DNA from: CAZDQL01 sp964507325
Lineage (GTDB): Bacteria; Planctomycetota; UBA1135; GCA-002686595
Direction of reading: 5' to 3'
Length of the DNA: 64,000 bases
Assembly: GCA_964507325.1 (NCBI GenBank)
Contig: CAZDQL010000018.1
Location: 18,214 to 82,213 of the forward strand
Position numbers and translations under genes: made by a program. The notes beneath the pieces were generated by a model. That model was not told the DNA's origin, searched no databases, and worked only from the letters and a program-made list of their open reading frames with translations. Numbering within the stretch: the first letter of the stretch is position 1; every line of letters begins with the position of its first letter. This document shows, piece by piece, positions 18,695-26,221 of this stretch.

Positions 18695-19387
18695 TCAGAG
18701 AACCCGGAAGACATAGGCCAACGAGAAGTAGACGCCGATGCCGATGAAGAGCAGGCCGGTCAGGACGCGCGCCCAGAGCGCGAACTGGGTCACCTTGCCG
18801 TAGGTCTTGCCCAGGGCCTCCGCGCTGACCGCGATCACCAGCGCGAAGCCGATCACGGGCAAGGCAGTGCCCACTCCGAAGAGGGTCGGCAGGAGGATGG
18901 AGGACTCGTGCTGGACTGCGACGGTCAAGAGGCTGCCGAAGAAGAGTCCCGCCGAGACGGGGCAGAAGGAGAGCGCGAACACCACGCCCAGTGCCAGTCC
19001 TCCCCAGACACCCCACGACTCCACCCGCTGGCCGAGCTTCTGACTGGCACCGGTGGAGGGCAATGAGACGCGCAGCATCCCCAGGAGAAGCATCCCGACC
19101 ACGATCAGGATCGGCCCCAGGAGGCGGTTCATGTGCCTCTGCAGGAACTGCGCGGTGCCGGGAGCCGAGAGCAGGCTGGCCACCAGGGCCGCGCCCAGTG
19201 CGACGTAGACGAGCGAGCGCCCCAGGGTGTAGAGCAGCCCCGTCCAGAGCACCGCGCGGCGGCTGTCCACCCGGTTGCCGATGAAGGAGATGGCCGCGAT
19301 GTTGGTCGCCAGCGGGCAGGGGCTGATCGAGGTCAGGATGCCGAACCAGAGGGCGGAGCCCATGCCCAGGAGGAGCTCGGTGCTCAT
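18695..19387 (-). CDS. arsG: ArsG-like membrane transporter (CcdA/TauE-like fold)
   Basis: The 230-residue protein starts at the ATG that overlaps the arsF stop codon (ATGA), not at upstream in-frame starts. It has six to seven hydrophobic segments, with the motif LTSISPCPLATNIAAISFIG in the first helix and a matching Cys in ALSFCPVSAGLFFG, as in CcdA-like electron carriers. NCBI names this family aromatic aminobenzylarsenical efflux permease ArsG, after the Shewanella arsEFG work. Whether it moves arsenicals or electrons in this organism is not shown. The gene arrangement is the main support for the name. Confidence 0.75.
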   Translation of the reverse strand: MSTELLLGMGSALWFGILTSISPCPLATNIAAISFIGNRVDSRRAVLWTGLLYTLGRSLVYVALGAALVASLLSAPGTAQFLQRHMNRLLGPILIVVGMLLLGMLRVSLPSTGASQKLGQRVESWGVWGGLALGVVFALSFCPVSAGLFFGSLLTVAVQHESSILLPTLFGVGTALPVIGFALVIAVSAEALGKTYGKVTQFALWARVLTGLLFIGIGVYFSLAYVFRVL

Positions 19388-19857
19388 GGCTGCTCCACCA
19401 GGAAGGCCTGCGTGGCCTGCGCGACGTAGGTCTTGAACTCCTGCTCGTCGTGCACGAGGTCCCAGACCCGGCTCAGGTTCTTCCAGTCCCGGTGTTTGCC
19501 ACCCTCCATGCGCGCCAGCACGACCGAGCTGGTGATGAGCTCGAACTCGACGGCGAGGTGCCCATTGGCCGGCTCGTCCATGCTGAGCACCCGCCACTCG
19601 AGGTCTCCGGAGTCCAGCGGGACCGCAAAACCCTCGGTGAGGGCTGCGTGCGCGAACTTCTCGATCGTGTCGCAGTTCCAGCAGCGCACTTCGGTGTGGA
19701 GGAAGTAGGCGATCACCCTGTCTCGAGCAGCCTCGGCGGCTGCTGCGCTCGGCGTCTCCCCTTGCTTCTGGACCGCCACCGCGTCGTAGACGAGCTTGCC
19801 CACGGTGGCGGCGACGAAGCAGAGCAGGAACCAGGTCGCGATGCGCTTCAGCATCAT
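19384..19857 (-). CDS. arsF: ArsF-like protein (nitroreductase subunit family)
   Basis: A 157-residue protein with a single N-terminal membrane segment and a thioredoxin-like body. A redox motif C-W-N-C lies in FLHTEVRCWNCDTIEKF, followed by VLSMDEPANGH, SSVVLARMEGG and KNLSRVWDLVHDEQEF. It matches what I remember of the ArsF family, named nitrophenyl compound nitroreductase subunit. It overlaps the genes on both sides by four bases, so translation with the CxxC partner and ArsG is likely coupled. A role as membrane-bound thiol-redox partner is an inference; the enzymatic claim rests on one published Shewanella system. Confidence 0.75.
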   Translation of the reverse strand: MMLKRIATWFLLCFVAATVGKLVYDAVAVQKQGETPSAAAAEAARDRVIAYFLHTEVRCWNCDTIEKFAHAALTEGFAVPLDSGDLEWRVLSMDEPANGHLAVEFELITSSVVLARMEGGKHRDWKNLSRVWDLVHDEQEFKTYVAQATQAFLVEQP

Positions 19858-20093
19858 CCGCCGGACTGGAGCATCTCGACGAGCTGCTCCTCGGAGGGCA
19901 CCTTGCCGGCGGCCTTGACCTCACCGTCCACGGCCAATGCCGGGGTCATCATGATGCCGCGGGAGACGATCTGGGTGATGTCGGTGACCTTCGTGACCTC
20001 GCACTGGACTCCGAGCTTGGCGACGACAGCCCTCACGCGCTCGTGGAGCGCTTCGCACTTGGCGCAGCCGGGTCCAAAGACTTCGATCTTCAT
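19854..20093 (-). CDS. arsE: Small thioredoxin-like CxxC protein (ArsE position)
   Basis: A 79-residue protein of the TM0996/MTH895 thioredoxin-like family. The active site is C10-A-K-C13 (FGPGCAKCEALHERV), and the cis-proline loop is GIMMTPALAVDGEV. It lacks a signal peptide, so it should act in the cytosol. In Shewanella the equivalent small protein, ArsE, works with ArsF. The stop codon overlaps the arsF start, and the arsR gene is 42 bases upstream. It probably delivers electrons or binds a thiophilic metal for the membrane partners. Confidence 0.78.
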   Translation of the reverse strand: MKIEVFGPGCAKCEALHERVRAVVAKLGVQCEVTKVTDITQIVSRGIMMTPALAVDGEVKAAGKVPSEEQLVEMLQSGG

Positions 20094-20135
20094 TTCAGCT
20101 TCCGTTCGGGCCTGGGGATTCAGCGCTGTTGGGAC

Positions 20136-20477
20136 CTAGGAGCTGCGCCGGCCGCGGGTGCCGACGGCGCCCTTCTGCTCCTCGAGGTTTTGCCTGAGCA
20201 CCGCTTCGATGCAGCTCCAGAAGCCCTGTAAGCACTGCACGCGGAGATGGCACATGCTCAGCGTCCCCTCCTTGCGCATGTCGATGATCCCGGCGTTGCG
20301 CAGCACCGCGAGGTGCTTCGAAACGGTGGACTGATCCGAGCCGACGAGCTCCGTCAGGTCGCAGACGCAGAGATCGCCCTCGTTCAGGGCATCCAGGATC
20401 ATCAGGCGGCTGGGGTGGGAGAGGGCCTTGGCCACGTCGGCTCGGGCCACGTAGTGTTGCAGCGGCTTCTTTTTCAT
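20136..20477 (-). CDS. arsR: ArsR-family metalloregulator
   Basis: A 113-residue winged-helix repressor. The metal-sensing motif GDLCVCDLTEL (C37, C39) lies at the start of helix 3 as in classic ArsR proteins; three more Cys (C76, C82, C89) sit in MCHLRVQCLQGFWSC and could supply a third ligand. The recognition helix is DQSTVSKHLAVLRNAG. It heads the five-gene operon. The gene has no clear ribosome site, and a 24-bp palindrome overlaps its ATG, implying autorepression. As(III) or a related thiophilic ligand is likely but the exact metal cannot be told. Confidence 0.92.
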   Translation of the reverse strand: MKKKPLQHYVARADVAKALSHPSRLMILDALNEGDLCVCDLTELVGSDQSTVSKHLAVLRNAGIIDMRKEGTLSMCHLRVQCLQGFWSCIEAVLRQNLEEQKGAVGTRGRRSS

Positions 20478-20499
20478 GGCAACATGGCCATCTTGCCAT
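20476..20499. promoter_or_regulatory. ArsR operator: 24-bp near-perfect palindrome
   Basis: The two 12-base halves ATGGCAACATGG and CCATCTTGCCAT are reverse complements at 11 of 12 positions. The site covers the arsR start codon and the bases just upstream on the minus strand, the expected place for an autoregulatory ArsR operator. Confidence 0.65.
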
Positions 20500-20613
20500 G
20501 AATGGCGACCGGATCAATACCCTTACGAGGGATTTCCCGGCCGGCAGCCGGCAGCTCCCGGGACGCGCGGAGCCGCCCGCTAGGATGATCGAGGTCAACC
20601 CCAGGAGTCCCTG

Positions 20614-21918
20614 ATGAGCATCGCCCAAGTTTCGACCACCCTCCTGTTGTGCTCTCTGCCCGCTGCGGCTCAGGAGGGCTCCGCCGCGCCCCCCCTGGAT
20701 CTGCTCTACGTGAGCGATGGCACCTCGGCGGCGCGCGCGCAGGCGTTCGAGTCCTTCCTGGGGCAGAGGTTCTCGAGCGTGGCCACCGCCGACCACGAGA
20801 GCGTGACCCGGGCGGACCTCGAGGCGGCCGACGTGGTCCTGCTCGACTGGTCGATGGAGCGGGGGGAGATGCCGCCGGAGCGCTCTCCGCTCGGAACGCG
20901 GGAGGAGTGGGGTCGCCCGACGGTGCTGCTCGGCTGCGCGGGGCTGCACCACGCCTGCGCCTGGGAGGTCGCCGGCGGCTCCGGGTGAGTGTGCTTGACC
21001 CCCTTCGCGTACGGGGTACGCGAGCACGTGATCTTCCAGAGCCCTCGTCCCATCGACACCAGCATGACCCTGCGGGTGCAGAAGCCACGCGCCTGGCAGC
21101 ACCTGGTCGAGGGGAGCACCGTCACGGTCCTGCCACTGGTCGACGACCCCACCGTGGCCTGGCCCGGCGGGTGGTCCGCGGCGACCAACGGCTTCGACGC
21201 GTTGCCGGAGGTCGAGATCATGTGTGGCGCCGTCAACACCAAGCGCCCCTCCGCTGCCGCCGTCTGGCGTCAGGGGAATCTGCTCTTCTTCAACTTCGGG
21301 GTGGATCCGTCCGAGCTGAACTTCCGCGGCCGGGATCTGCTCGAGAACTCGATCCGCTACATCGCCCGCTTCACCGAGGACCGACCGATCGCCTTCACGC
21401 CTTGCGTGCGGACAGGGGCGAAGGTGCCGCCGGTGCGCAGCTGGCTGGACGGGGAGTTGCGCGCTCGGTTCGATGGGGAGCGCCTGCCGAGCTTCTTCGG
21501 CAAGAAGGAGTGCGCGGTCTACGAGCAGGAGGGCCAGCGCGCCTTCCTCGCGCGCTTCCTCGACCAGCGTGGCTTCTACCGGCCCACTGCGAGGGGCAAG
21601 CTCGTGACCGATCCCGACCTGGAGACGTGGAAGGTGGCCAACGACGCTCCCGAGCTGATCCCGCGCTGCATCGCGGGCTTGCGCCGGGGTGGGGAGGATG
21701 CCGAACGCGCGCGGCGCCTCCTGGCCAGCTACGTGCCCTGCGGCCCCTCCGGCGAGGCGTCCGGCGACGACTGGTCGCAGTGGCACGAGGAGCACGGCCC
21801 CTACCTCTTCTTCACCGATCTCGGGGGCTACCGCTGGTACGTCGACTCCCTGGCGAAGGCCCGGGGCGTCCCCAGCGCCGAGCTGCGTGGCCCGGCTCGC
21901 GCGGATCCGGCGCGCTGA
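20614..21918 (+). CDS. Secreted protein of unknown function with an in-frame UGA (candidate selenoprotein or nonsense mutation)
   Basis: One continuous frame encodes 434 codons interrupted only by TGA at 20986-20988 (codon 125). The first part has a signal peptide (LLLCSLPAAAQ) and a flavodoxin/ThuA-like beta-alpha pattern (DVVLLDWSME, TVLLGCAGLHHACAWEV). The second part continues the same fold (VCLTPFAYGVREHVIF, MCGAVNTKRPSAAAVWRQG) and has no ribosome site of its own. The stop falls in the dense motif GGSG-stop-VCLTPFAYG. A hairpin starting 15 bases after the TGA fits bacterial SECIS rules, so selenocysteine is a real option; a point mutation or sequencing error is the alternative. I do not recognise the family. 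Confidence 0.7.
21004..21024 (+). promoter_or_regulatory. SECIS-like hairpin downstream of the in-frame UGA
   Basis: CGCGTAC and GTACGCG form a perfect 7-bp stem, extended by one A-T and one G-T pair to 9 bp, with a GGG loop (21013-21015). The loop begins 24 bases after the UGA and has G in its first two positions. Both features are in the range described for bacterial SECIS elements. Confidence 0.45.
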
Positions 21919-21968
21919 CCCTGTCTCGAATCGGGACCCGAGGGGTCGTACCGACCGGGTGGAAGGGG

Positions 21969-21997
21969 TTGACAGCTACGGTGACTTGCCGTAGAGT
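21969..21997 (+). promoter_or_regulatory. Sigma-70 promoter of the blaI-M56 operon
   Basis: A perfect -35 box TTGACA (21969-21974), a 17-base spacer and a -10 box TAGAGT (21992-21997). The expected transcription start is near 22004, giving a leader of about 59 bases before the TTG start. The BlaI operator overlaps the spacer and -10. Confidence 0.7.
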
Positions 21998-22015
21998 GAC
22001 GGCAATTCACCGTAG
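21976..22015. promoter_or_regulatory. BlaI-type operator (17-bp inverted repeat)
   Basis: The left arm CTACGGTGACTTGCCGT and right arm ACGGCAATTCACCGTAG are reverse complements at 16 of 17 positions, separated by six bases. The left arm plus AG also forms its own dyad CTACGG-N7-CCGTAG, so two regulator dimers may bind. The site covers the -10 box, as expected for autorepression by BlaI. Confidence 0.7.
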
Positions 22016-22062
22016 AACTCCGGCGCGGCGCCGTATAACAGGCCCCGAGACCCCACCACCCC

Positions 22063-22455
22063 TTGAACACCGCCTCACTCACCAACGCCGAGCTCGCCGT
22101 CATGGAGCTGCTCTGGGACCACGACCGGCTGACGGCTCGTCAGATCCGCGAGCAGCTCTACCCGCTGGCTGAGAAGGCGCAGCACGGCACCGTCCAACGC
22201 TTCCTGCAGAGCCTGGAGGAGAAGGGCTGCGTCGAGCGCGACCGCAGCCTGCCGGTGCACCTCTTCTCCGCGGCCATCAGCCGCGAGACCTACGCCGGCA
22301 GGCAGCTCGAGTCCCTCGCCGAGAAGCTGACGGGCGGGTCGATCGCGCCCTTCCTCACGCATCTGTTGGCCGAGAAGAAGCTCGATCGCGCCGAGCTGGC
22401 CCGCCTCCGTCGGCTCCTCGGGGCGAGCACCAAGGGAGCGAAGGGCCGTGGCTGA
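22063..22455 (+). CDS. blaI: BlaI/MecI/CopY-family repressor
   Basis: A 130-residue winged-helix repressor with the family N-terminus (LTNAELAVMELLW), linker (LTARQIREQL), the recognition region HGTVQRFLQSLEEKG, and a C-terminal dimerisation helix ending in LARLRRLLG. The start is TTG: an in-frame stop lies 27 bases upstream, and the next ATG would cut into helix 1. It overlaps the M56 peptidase gene by eight bases. In the Bla system the M56 protein triggers cleavage of this repressor; here it likely controls its own operon through the palindrome upstream. Confidence 0.92.
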   Translation: MNTASLTNAELAVMELLWDHDRLTARQIREQLYPLAEKAQHGTVQRFLQSLEEKGCVERDRSLPVHLFSAAISRETYAGRQLESLAEKLTGGSIAPFLTHLLAEKKLDRAELARLRRLLGASTKGAKGRG

Positions 22456-25128
22456 CTTCTGGATCCAGCTGGCCGTCAGCAACCTCTGCGTGTCGGCTGT
22501 ACTGGCAGCCGTCGCCTACGGTGTGCAGCGCAGCCGGCGCTACCCGCTGGCGGCCCACCTCCTGTGGCTGATCGTGCTGGTGAAGCTGGTCACGCCACCG
22601 CTGTTCACGATGCCGCTGATTCCAGTGGCATCGACGGCCCCGAGTGAGAGCGCGCACGTCGCGGAGGAGAGCGGGCCTTCCCTGGCGGTGACGGCCGCGG
22701 CGGAGACGTCGCTGCGACGAGCCACAACGCCCCAGGTCTCGCCCGCGGAGGCGACCGGATCCGGTCCGTGGTCGATCCACGCTGCGCTCGTCCTCGTCTG
22801 GGCGTTCGGCAGCCTCTGCGCATTCGTCTGGTCGTTGAGCCGCCTCTTCCGCTTCCATCGACTCCTGACTCGATCGTCGAGCCCGGCCCCCCCGGACGTC
22901 GCGCGTCTCGCGCGCGAGCTGGCGGCCCGCTTCGGCCTTCGCCGGGCCCCCGCCGTTCACAGCTCCACGGCCCTGGTCACACCCTTCGTGTGGTGGATCG
23001 GCGGCCGCCTCCGGATCGTGATCCCGGAGCTCCTCATCGAGCAGTCACCCCGCGCGGACCTGCGCATGGTCCTCGCGCACGAGGTCGCCCACGTGCGGCG
23101 TCGAGACCACTGGGTGCGCCTGCTGGAGTGGCTCACCAGTGTCGCCTTCTGGTGGAACCCGATCGCATGGTGGGCACGCCGCAACGTCCGCATCAACGAA
23201 GAGCTGGGCTGCGACGCGCTCGTTCTCGAAACCCTGAGCCCCGAGCGACGCACGTACGCCAACGCGCTGCTGAGCGTCGCCGAGCTCCTGTCCACGGAGG
23301 CGATCCGCCCGCCTGCCGTTGCCAGCGCCATCGACAGCGGCGGGAAACTCGAACAGAGACTCACGATGATCCTCTCGAACCACCTTCCGAAGACCCCCCG
23401 CTGGTTGCTGTCGGCAGTCCTCGCCATCGGCGCAGGCGTCCTTCCCCTGAGCGTCGCCTACGCACAGGATTTCAAGGCGGTCCAAAGACGCCTGGGCGGC
23501 GCAGTCGAAGCCGGCGAGATCACGCTGGACCAGGCGCGGGCCATGATGGATGCGCTGCGCCGCGTTGCGGGGGACCGGGCCGAGCGAGACGACGATCTCG
23601 AAGGCCGCAGACAGCGCTATGGCTTGCTCGCGCGCAGGGTGAAGGCCGCCGTGGGGAGCGGGGATCTCTCGCGGGAGGAGGCGGAGAAGAAGCTCATCGA
23701 GGCTCGCCAGAAGATGTTCGGCCAGCCCCGTGCGGAAGAACGCCCCGCAGGCGAGCTCCGGATCTACTACGCCGCTATCGAGCGTCGGTTGAAGGCGGCC
23801 GTGGAGCGCGGGGATCTCACGCGCGAGGAGGCGGAGAAGAAGCTGATCGAGACGAGGAAGGAGCTGTTCGGCCAGCCCCGGGCGGAAGAGCGTCCCGCGG
23901 GCGAGCGTCGGGTCTACTACGCCGCGATCGAGCGCCGGTTGAAGGCGGCCGTGGAGCGCGGGGATCTCTCGCGCGAGGAGGCGGAGAAGAGGCTGATCGA
24001 GACTCGCAAGGAGCTCTTCGGCGAGCGTCGCCCAGAGAAGCGTGACGAAGCGGCGCTCAAGGCTCGCTACGAGGAGTACGAGCGTCGGCTCAAGGCCACT
24101 ATCGAGCGTGGGGAGCTCTCACGCGAGGAGGCGAAGAAGAAGCTCATCCAGGCACGGGAGGATATGTTCGGCGAGCGTCGCGCGGAGAAGCGTGACGACG
24201 CGGAGCTCAAATCACGCCAGGAGGCGTACGAGCTTCGGATCAGAGCCGCCGTGGAGCGCGGGGACCTCTCGCGGGAGGACGCGAAGAAGAAGCTCATCGA
24301 GGTCAAGGAGAAGACGTCCGGCGAACGTCGCGACCAGAAGCGTGACGAAGCGAAGCCCAAGACCCGCTACGAGGGGATCGAGCGTCGGGTGAAAGCCGCT
24401 GTCGAGCGCGGGGACCTCACGCGCGAGGAGGCGAAGAAGAAGCTCATCGAGTTCAAGGAGAAGACATCCGGCGAGCGTCGCGACCTGACGCGTGGCGAAG
24501 CGAAGCCCAAGACACGCTACGAGGGGATCGAGCGTCGGGTGAAAGCTGCCGTGGAGCGCGGGGACCTCANNNNNNNNNNNNNNNNNNNNNNNNNNNNNNN
24601 NNNNNNNNNNNNNNNNNNNNNNNNNNNNNNNNNNNNNNNNNNNNNNNNNNNNNNNNNNNNNNNNNNNNNCGCTACGAGGGGATCGAGCGTCGGGTGAAAG
24701 CTGCCGTGGAGCGCGGGGACCTCACGCGCGAGGAGGCGAAGAAGAAGCTCATCGAGTTCAATGAGAAGACTTCCGGCGAGCGTCGCGACCTGACGCGTGA
24801 CGAAGCAGCGCTCAAGACTCGCTACGAGGCGCTCGAGCGCAAGCTGAAGGCGGCCGTGGAGCGCGGGGACCTCACGCGCGAAGAGGCGGAGAAGAAGTTC
24901 ATCCAGGCTCGCAAGGAGATGTCCGGCGAGCGTCGCGACCAGAAGCGTGACGAAGCGGGCCTCGAGGCTCGCTACGAGGCGCTCGAGCGTCGGGTGAAGG
25001 CCGCTCTCGAGCGCGGAGACCTCTCATACGAGGACGCGGAGAAGAAGCTCATCGAAGCCAAGAAGAAGCTGATCGGGAGCAAGAAGACCGAACGAAGCGG
25101 CCGCGAACCGAACCGCAGAGAGCGATAG
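22448..25128 (+). CDS. BlaR1-like M56 membrane metallopeptidase with 50-residue C-terminal repeats (split by assembly gap)
   Basis: The N-terminal part (about residues 1-340) has four hydrophobic segments and the M56 zinc site HEVAHVRRRDHW with H211, E212 and H215; NEELGCDALVL supplies the third ligand region. In place of a penicillin-binding sensor, the C-terminus carries charged helical repeats of exactly 50 residues built on AAVERGDLTREEAKKKLIE. An N-run (24570-24669) interrupts the repeats and shifts the frame; the pieces before and after are one gene (second piece from about 24670). The repeats probably face the periplasm and sense an unknown signal. Protein length is undetermined. Confidence 0.85.
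23491..25060 (+). repeat. Tandem 150-bp repeat array inside the M56 gene
   Basis: Repeat units start at 23491 (divergent), 23641, 23791, 23941, 24091, 24241, 24391 and 24541, then after the gap at 24696, 24846 and 24996; every step within a contig is exactly 150 bases. Each unit encodes a helix pair around ERGDLTREEAKKKLIE plus a basic linker. Later units are most alike, pointing to recent expansion. Confidence 0.92.
24570..24669. other. Assembly gap (100 N) in the repeat array
   Basis: The 55 bases before the gap (24515-24569) are identical to the 55 bases after it (24670-24724). This is what a k=55 assembler would leave when two contigs share one repeat k-mer. The true distance is therefore probably an overlap of 55 bases plus a multiple of 150, which also restores the reading frame. 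Confidence 0.85.
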
Positions 25129-25158
25129 GTTCGCGGCGGGGACCCCAGGTCGAGCGGA

Positions 25159-26106
25159 CTACTTCGCGTCGGCCTCGGTCAACGCCACCATCGCCTTCCC
25201 CATCCCCTCGCCGATCAGGTAGTAGGTCTCGGCGTTGCTGTTCCAGTGGTAGCCCTGTCCCGAGGGGGACACCTCCTTCGGGCGGAAGAAGCCGCGCGTA
25301 GGCACGAAGGCCACGCTGCCGCGGAACTCCTCTCGCTCGGCCACGGCCGCCTGGGCTTTCATCAGGGAGAGCGCGCGGGGGTGCTTCTCCTCCCATCCGC
25401 TCATCCCCGTCTCCGCGATCACGAAGGGTAGGCCGGGCACGCCGAGCTCCTTGCGCACGTCCCGGATGAAGCAGGCGAGGTTCTCCTCGTAGGCGTCGTT
25501 GAACTGCTGGTTGACGCGGTCGTTCCAGCCCTGGTGCCAACCGAAGCCGACGATCTCGTAGCCCTCGCCGCCGTAGTCCGGGAAGCGCTCTGCGAGGCCG
25601 CCGAGCACCTTGCGCACCTCCTCGAAGAGCGCCGTGTAGTTCGGACCCACCTCCCCGCCCGCGCTCGGCGGGCGGAAGTCCACCGCCAGACTCTTGCCGC
25701 CCCAGGCGACCTTGACGAGCAGCACCTGCTCGTCGAAGTGCTCCCCGACGACGTGCCCGAAGCCGAGCTCCGGCCCGATCGCGCTCTCGCGCGCGCCAAA
25801 ACCCACCGAGAGCTCCCCGTGCACGTCGCGCGCCCCGGTGAAGGAGATCCACACGTCCTCGCGGCGGACCCAGTCGCCCTTGCCGTCGACGAGATGCCCG
25901 AAGCGCTCTTGCGTCTTCTCGTCACGGACGAGGTGCTCGAGGCTCCCCTGGCCGCCGTTGCGGTCCTCGCGCGCCTCGACCTGGCCGGCGCCGACCATGT
26001 TCGACTGACCGGCGAGGACGAAGACCTTGAGGGGATCGTCCGCGCGGGCCGGGGACGAGAGGAGGAGCGGGAGGAGCGCACCGGCGAGGAGACGGATGGA
26101 GATCAT
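25159..26106 (-). CDS. Secreted sialate O-acetylesterase-like SGNH carbohydrate esterase
   Basis: A 315-residue exported esterase of the SASA (DUF303) family. The ATG at 26106 gives a proper signal peptide (LLAGALLPLLLSSPARA); longer in-frame extensions upstream lack one. The nucleophile block is FVLAGQSNMVG (S35), the oxyanion/Gly block is KVAWGGKSL, and the Trp-His block is GFGWHQGWNDRVN. These enzymes remove acetyl groups from sugars such as xylan, pectin or sialic acids. It fits as an accessory enzyme for the glycan-degrading genes around it. It is divergent from the second PDZ/toroid/HEAT gene. Confidence 0.88.
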   Translation of the reverse strand: MISIRLLAGALLPLLLSSPARADDPLKVFVLAGQSNMVGAGQVEAREDRNGGQGSLEHLVRDEKTQERFGHLVDGKGDWVRREDVWISFTGARDVHGELSVGFGARESAIGPELGFGHVVGEHFDEQVLLVKVAWGGKSLAVDFRPPSAGGEVGPNYTALFEEVRKVLGGLAERFPDYGGEGYEIVGFGWHQGWNDRVNQQFNDAYEENLACFIRDVRKELGVPGLPFVIAETGMSGWEEKHPRALSLMKAQAAVAEREEFRGSVAFVPTRGFFRPKEVSPSGQGYHWNSNAETYYLIGEGMGKAMVALTEADAK

Positions 26107-26221
26107 GTTCAGTCCAGTCAGGGGACAGCCTGAGGATAGGCGCCCGCGCCTCGCCCGGGAACCACCCGCCGCCCTCGCACGATGGACCTCTCGCGGGAGG
26201 CGCAGTAGCCTCGGCTGCTCC

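Noticed and set aside
23491..25060. CRISPR-like array
   Set aside because: The 150-base units are contiguous, coding and without unique spacers; they are protein repeats inside the M56 gene.
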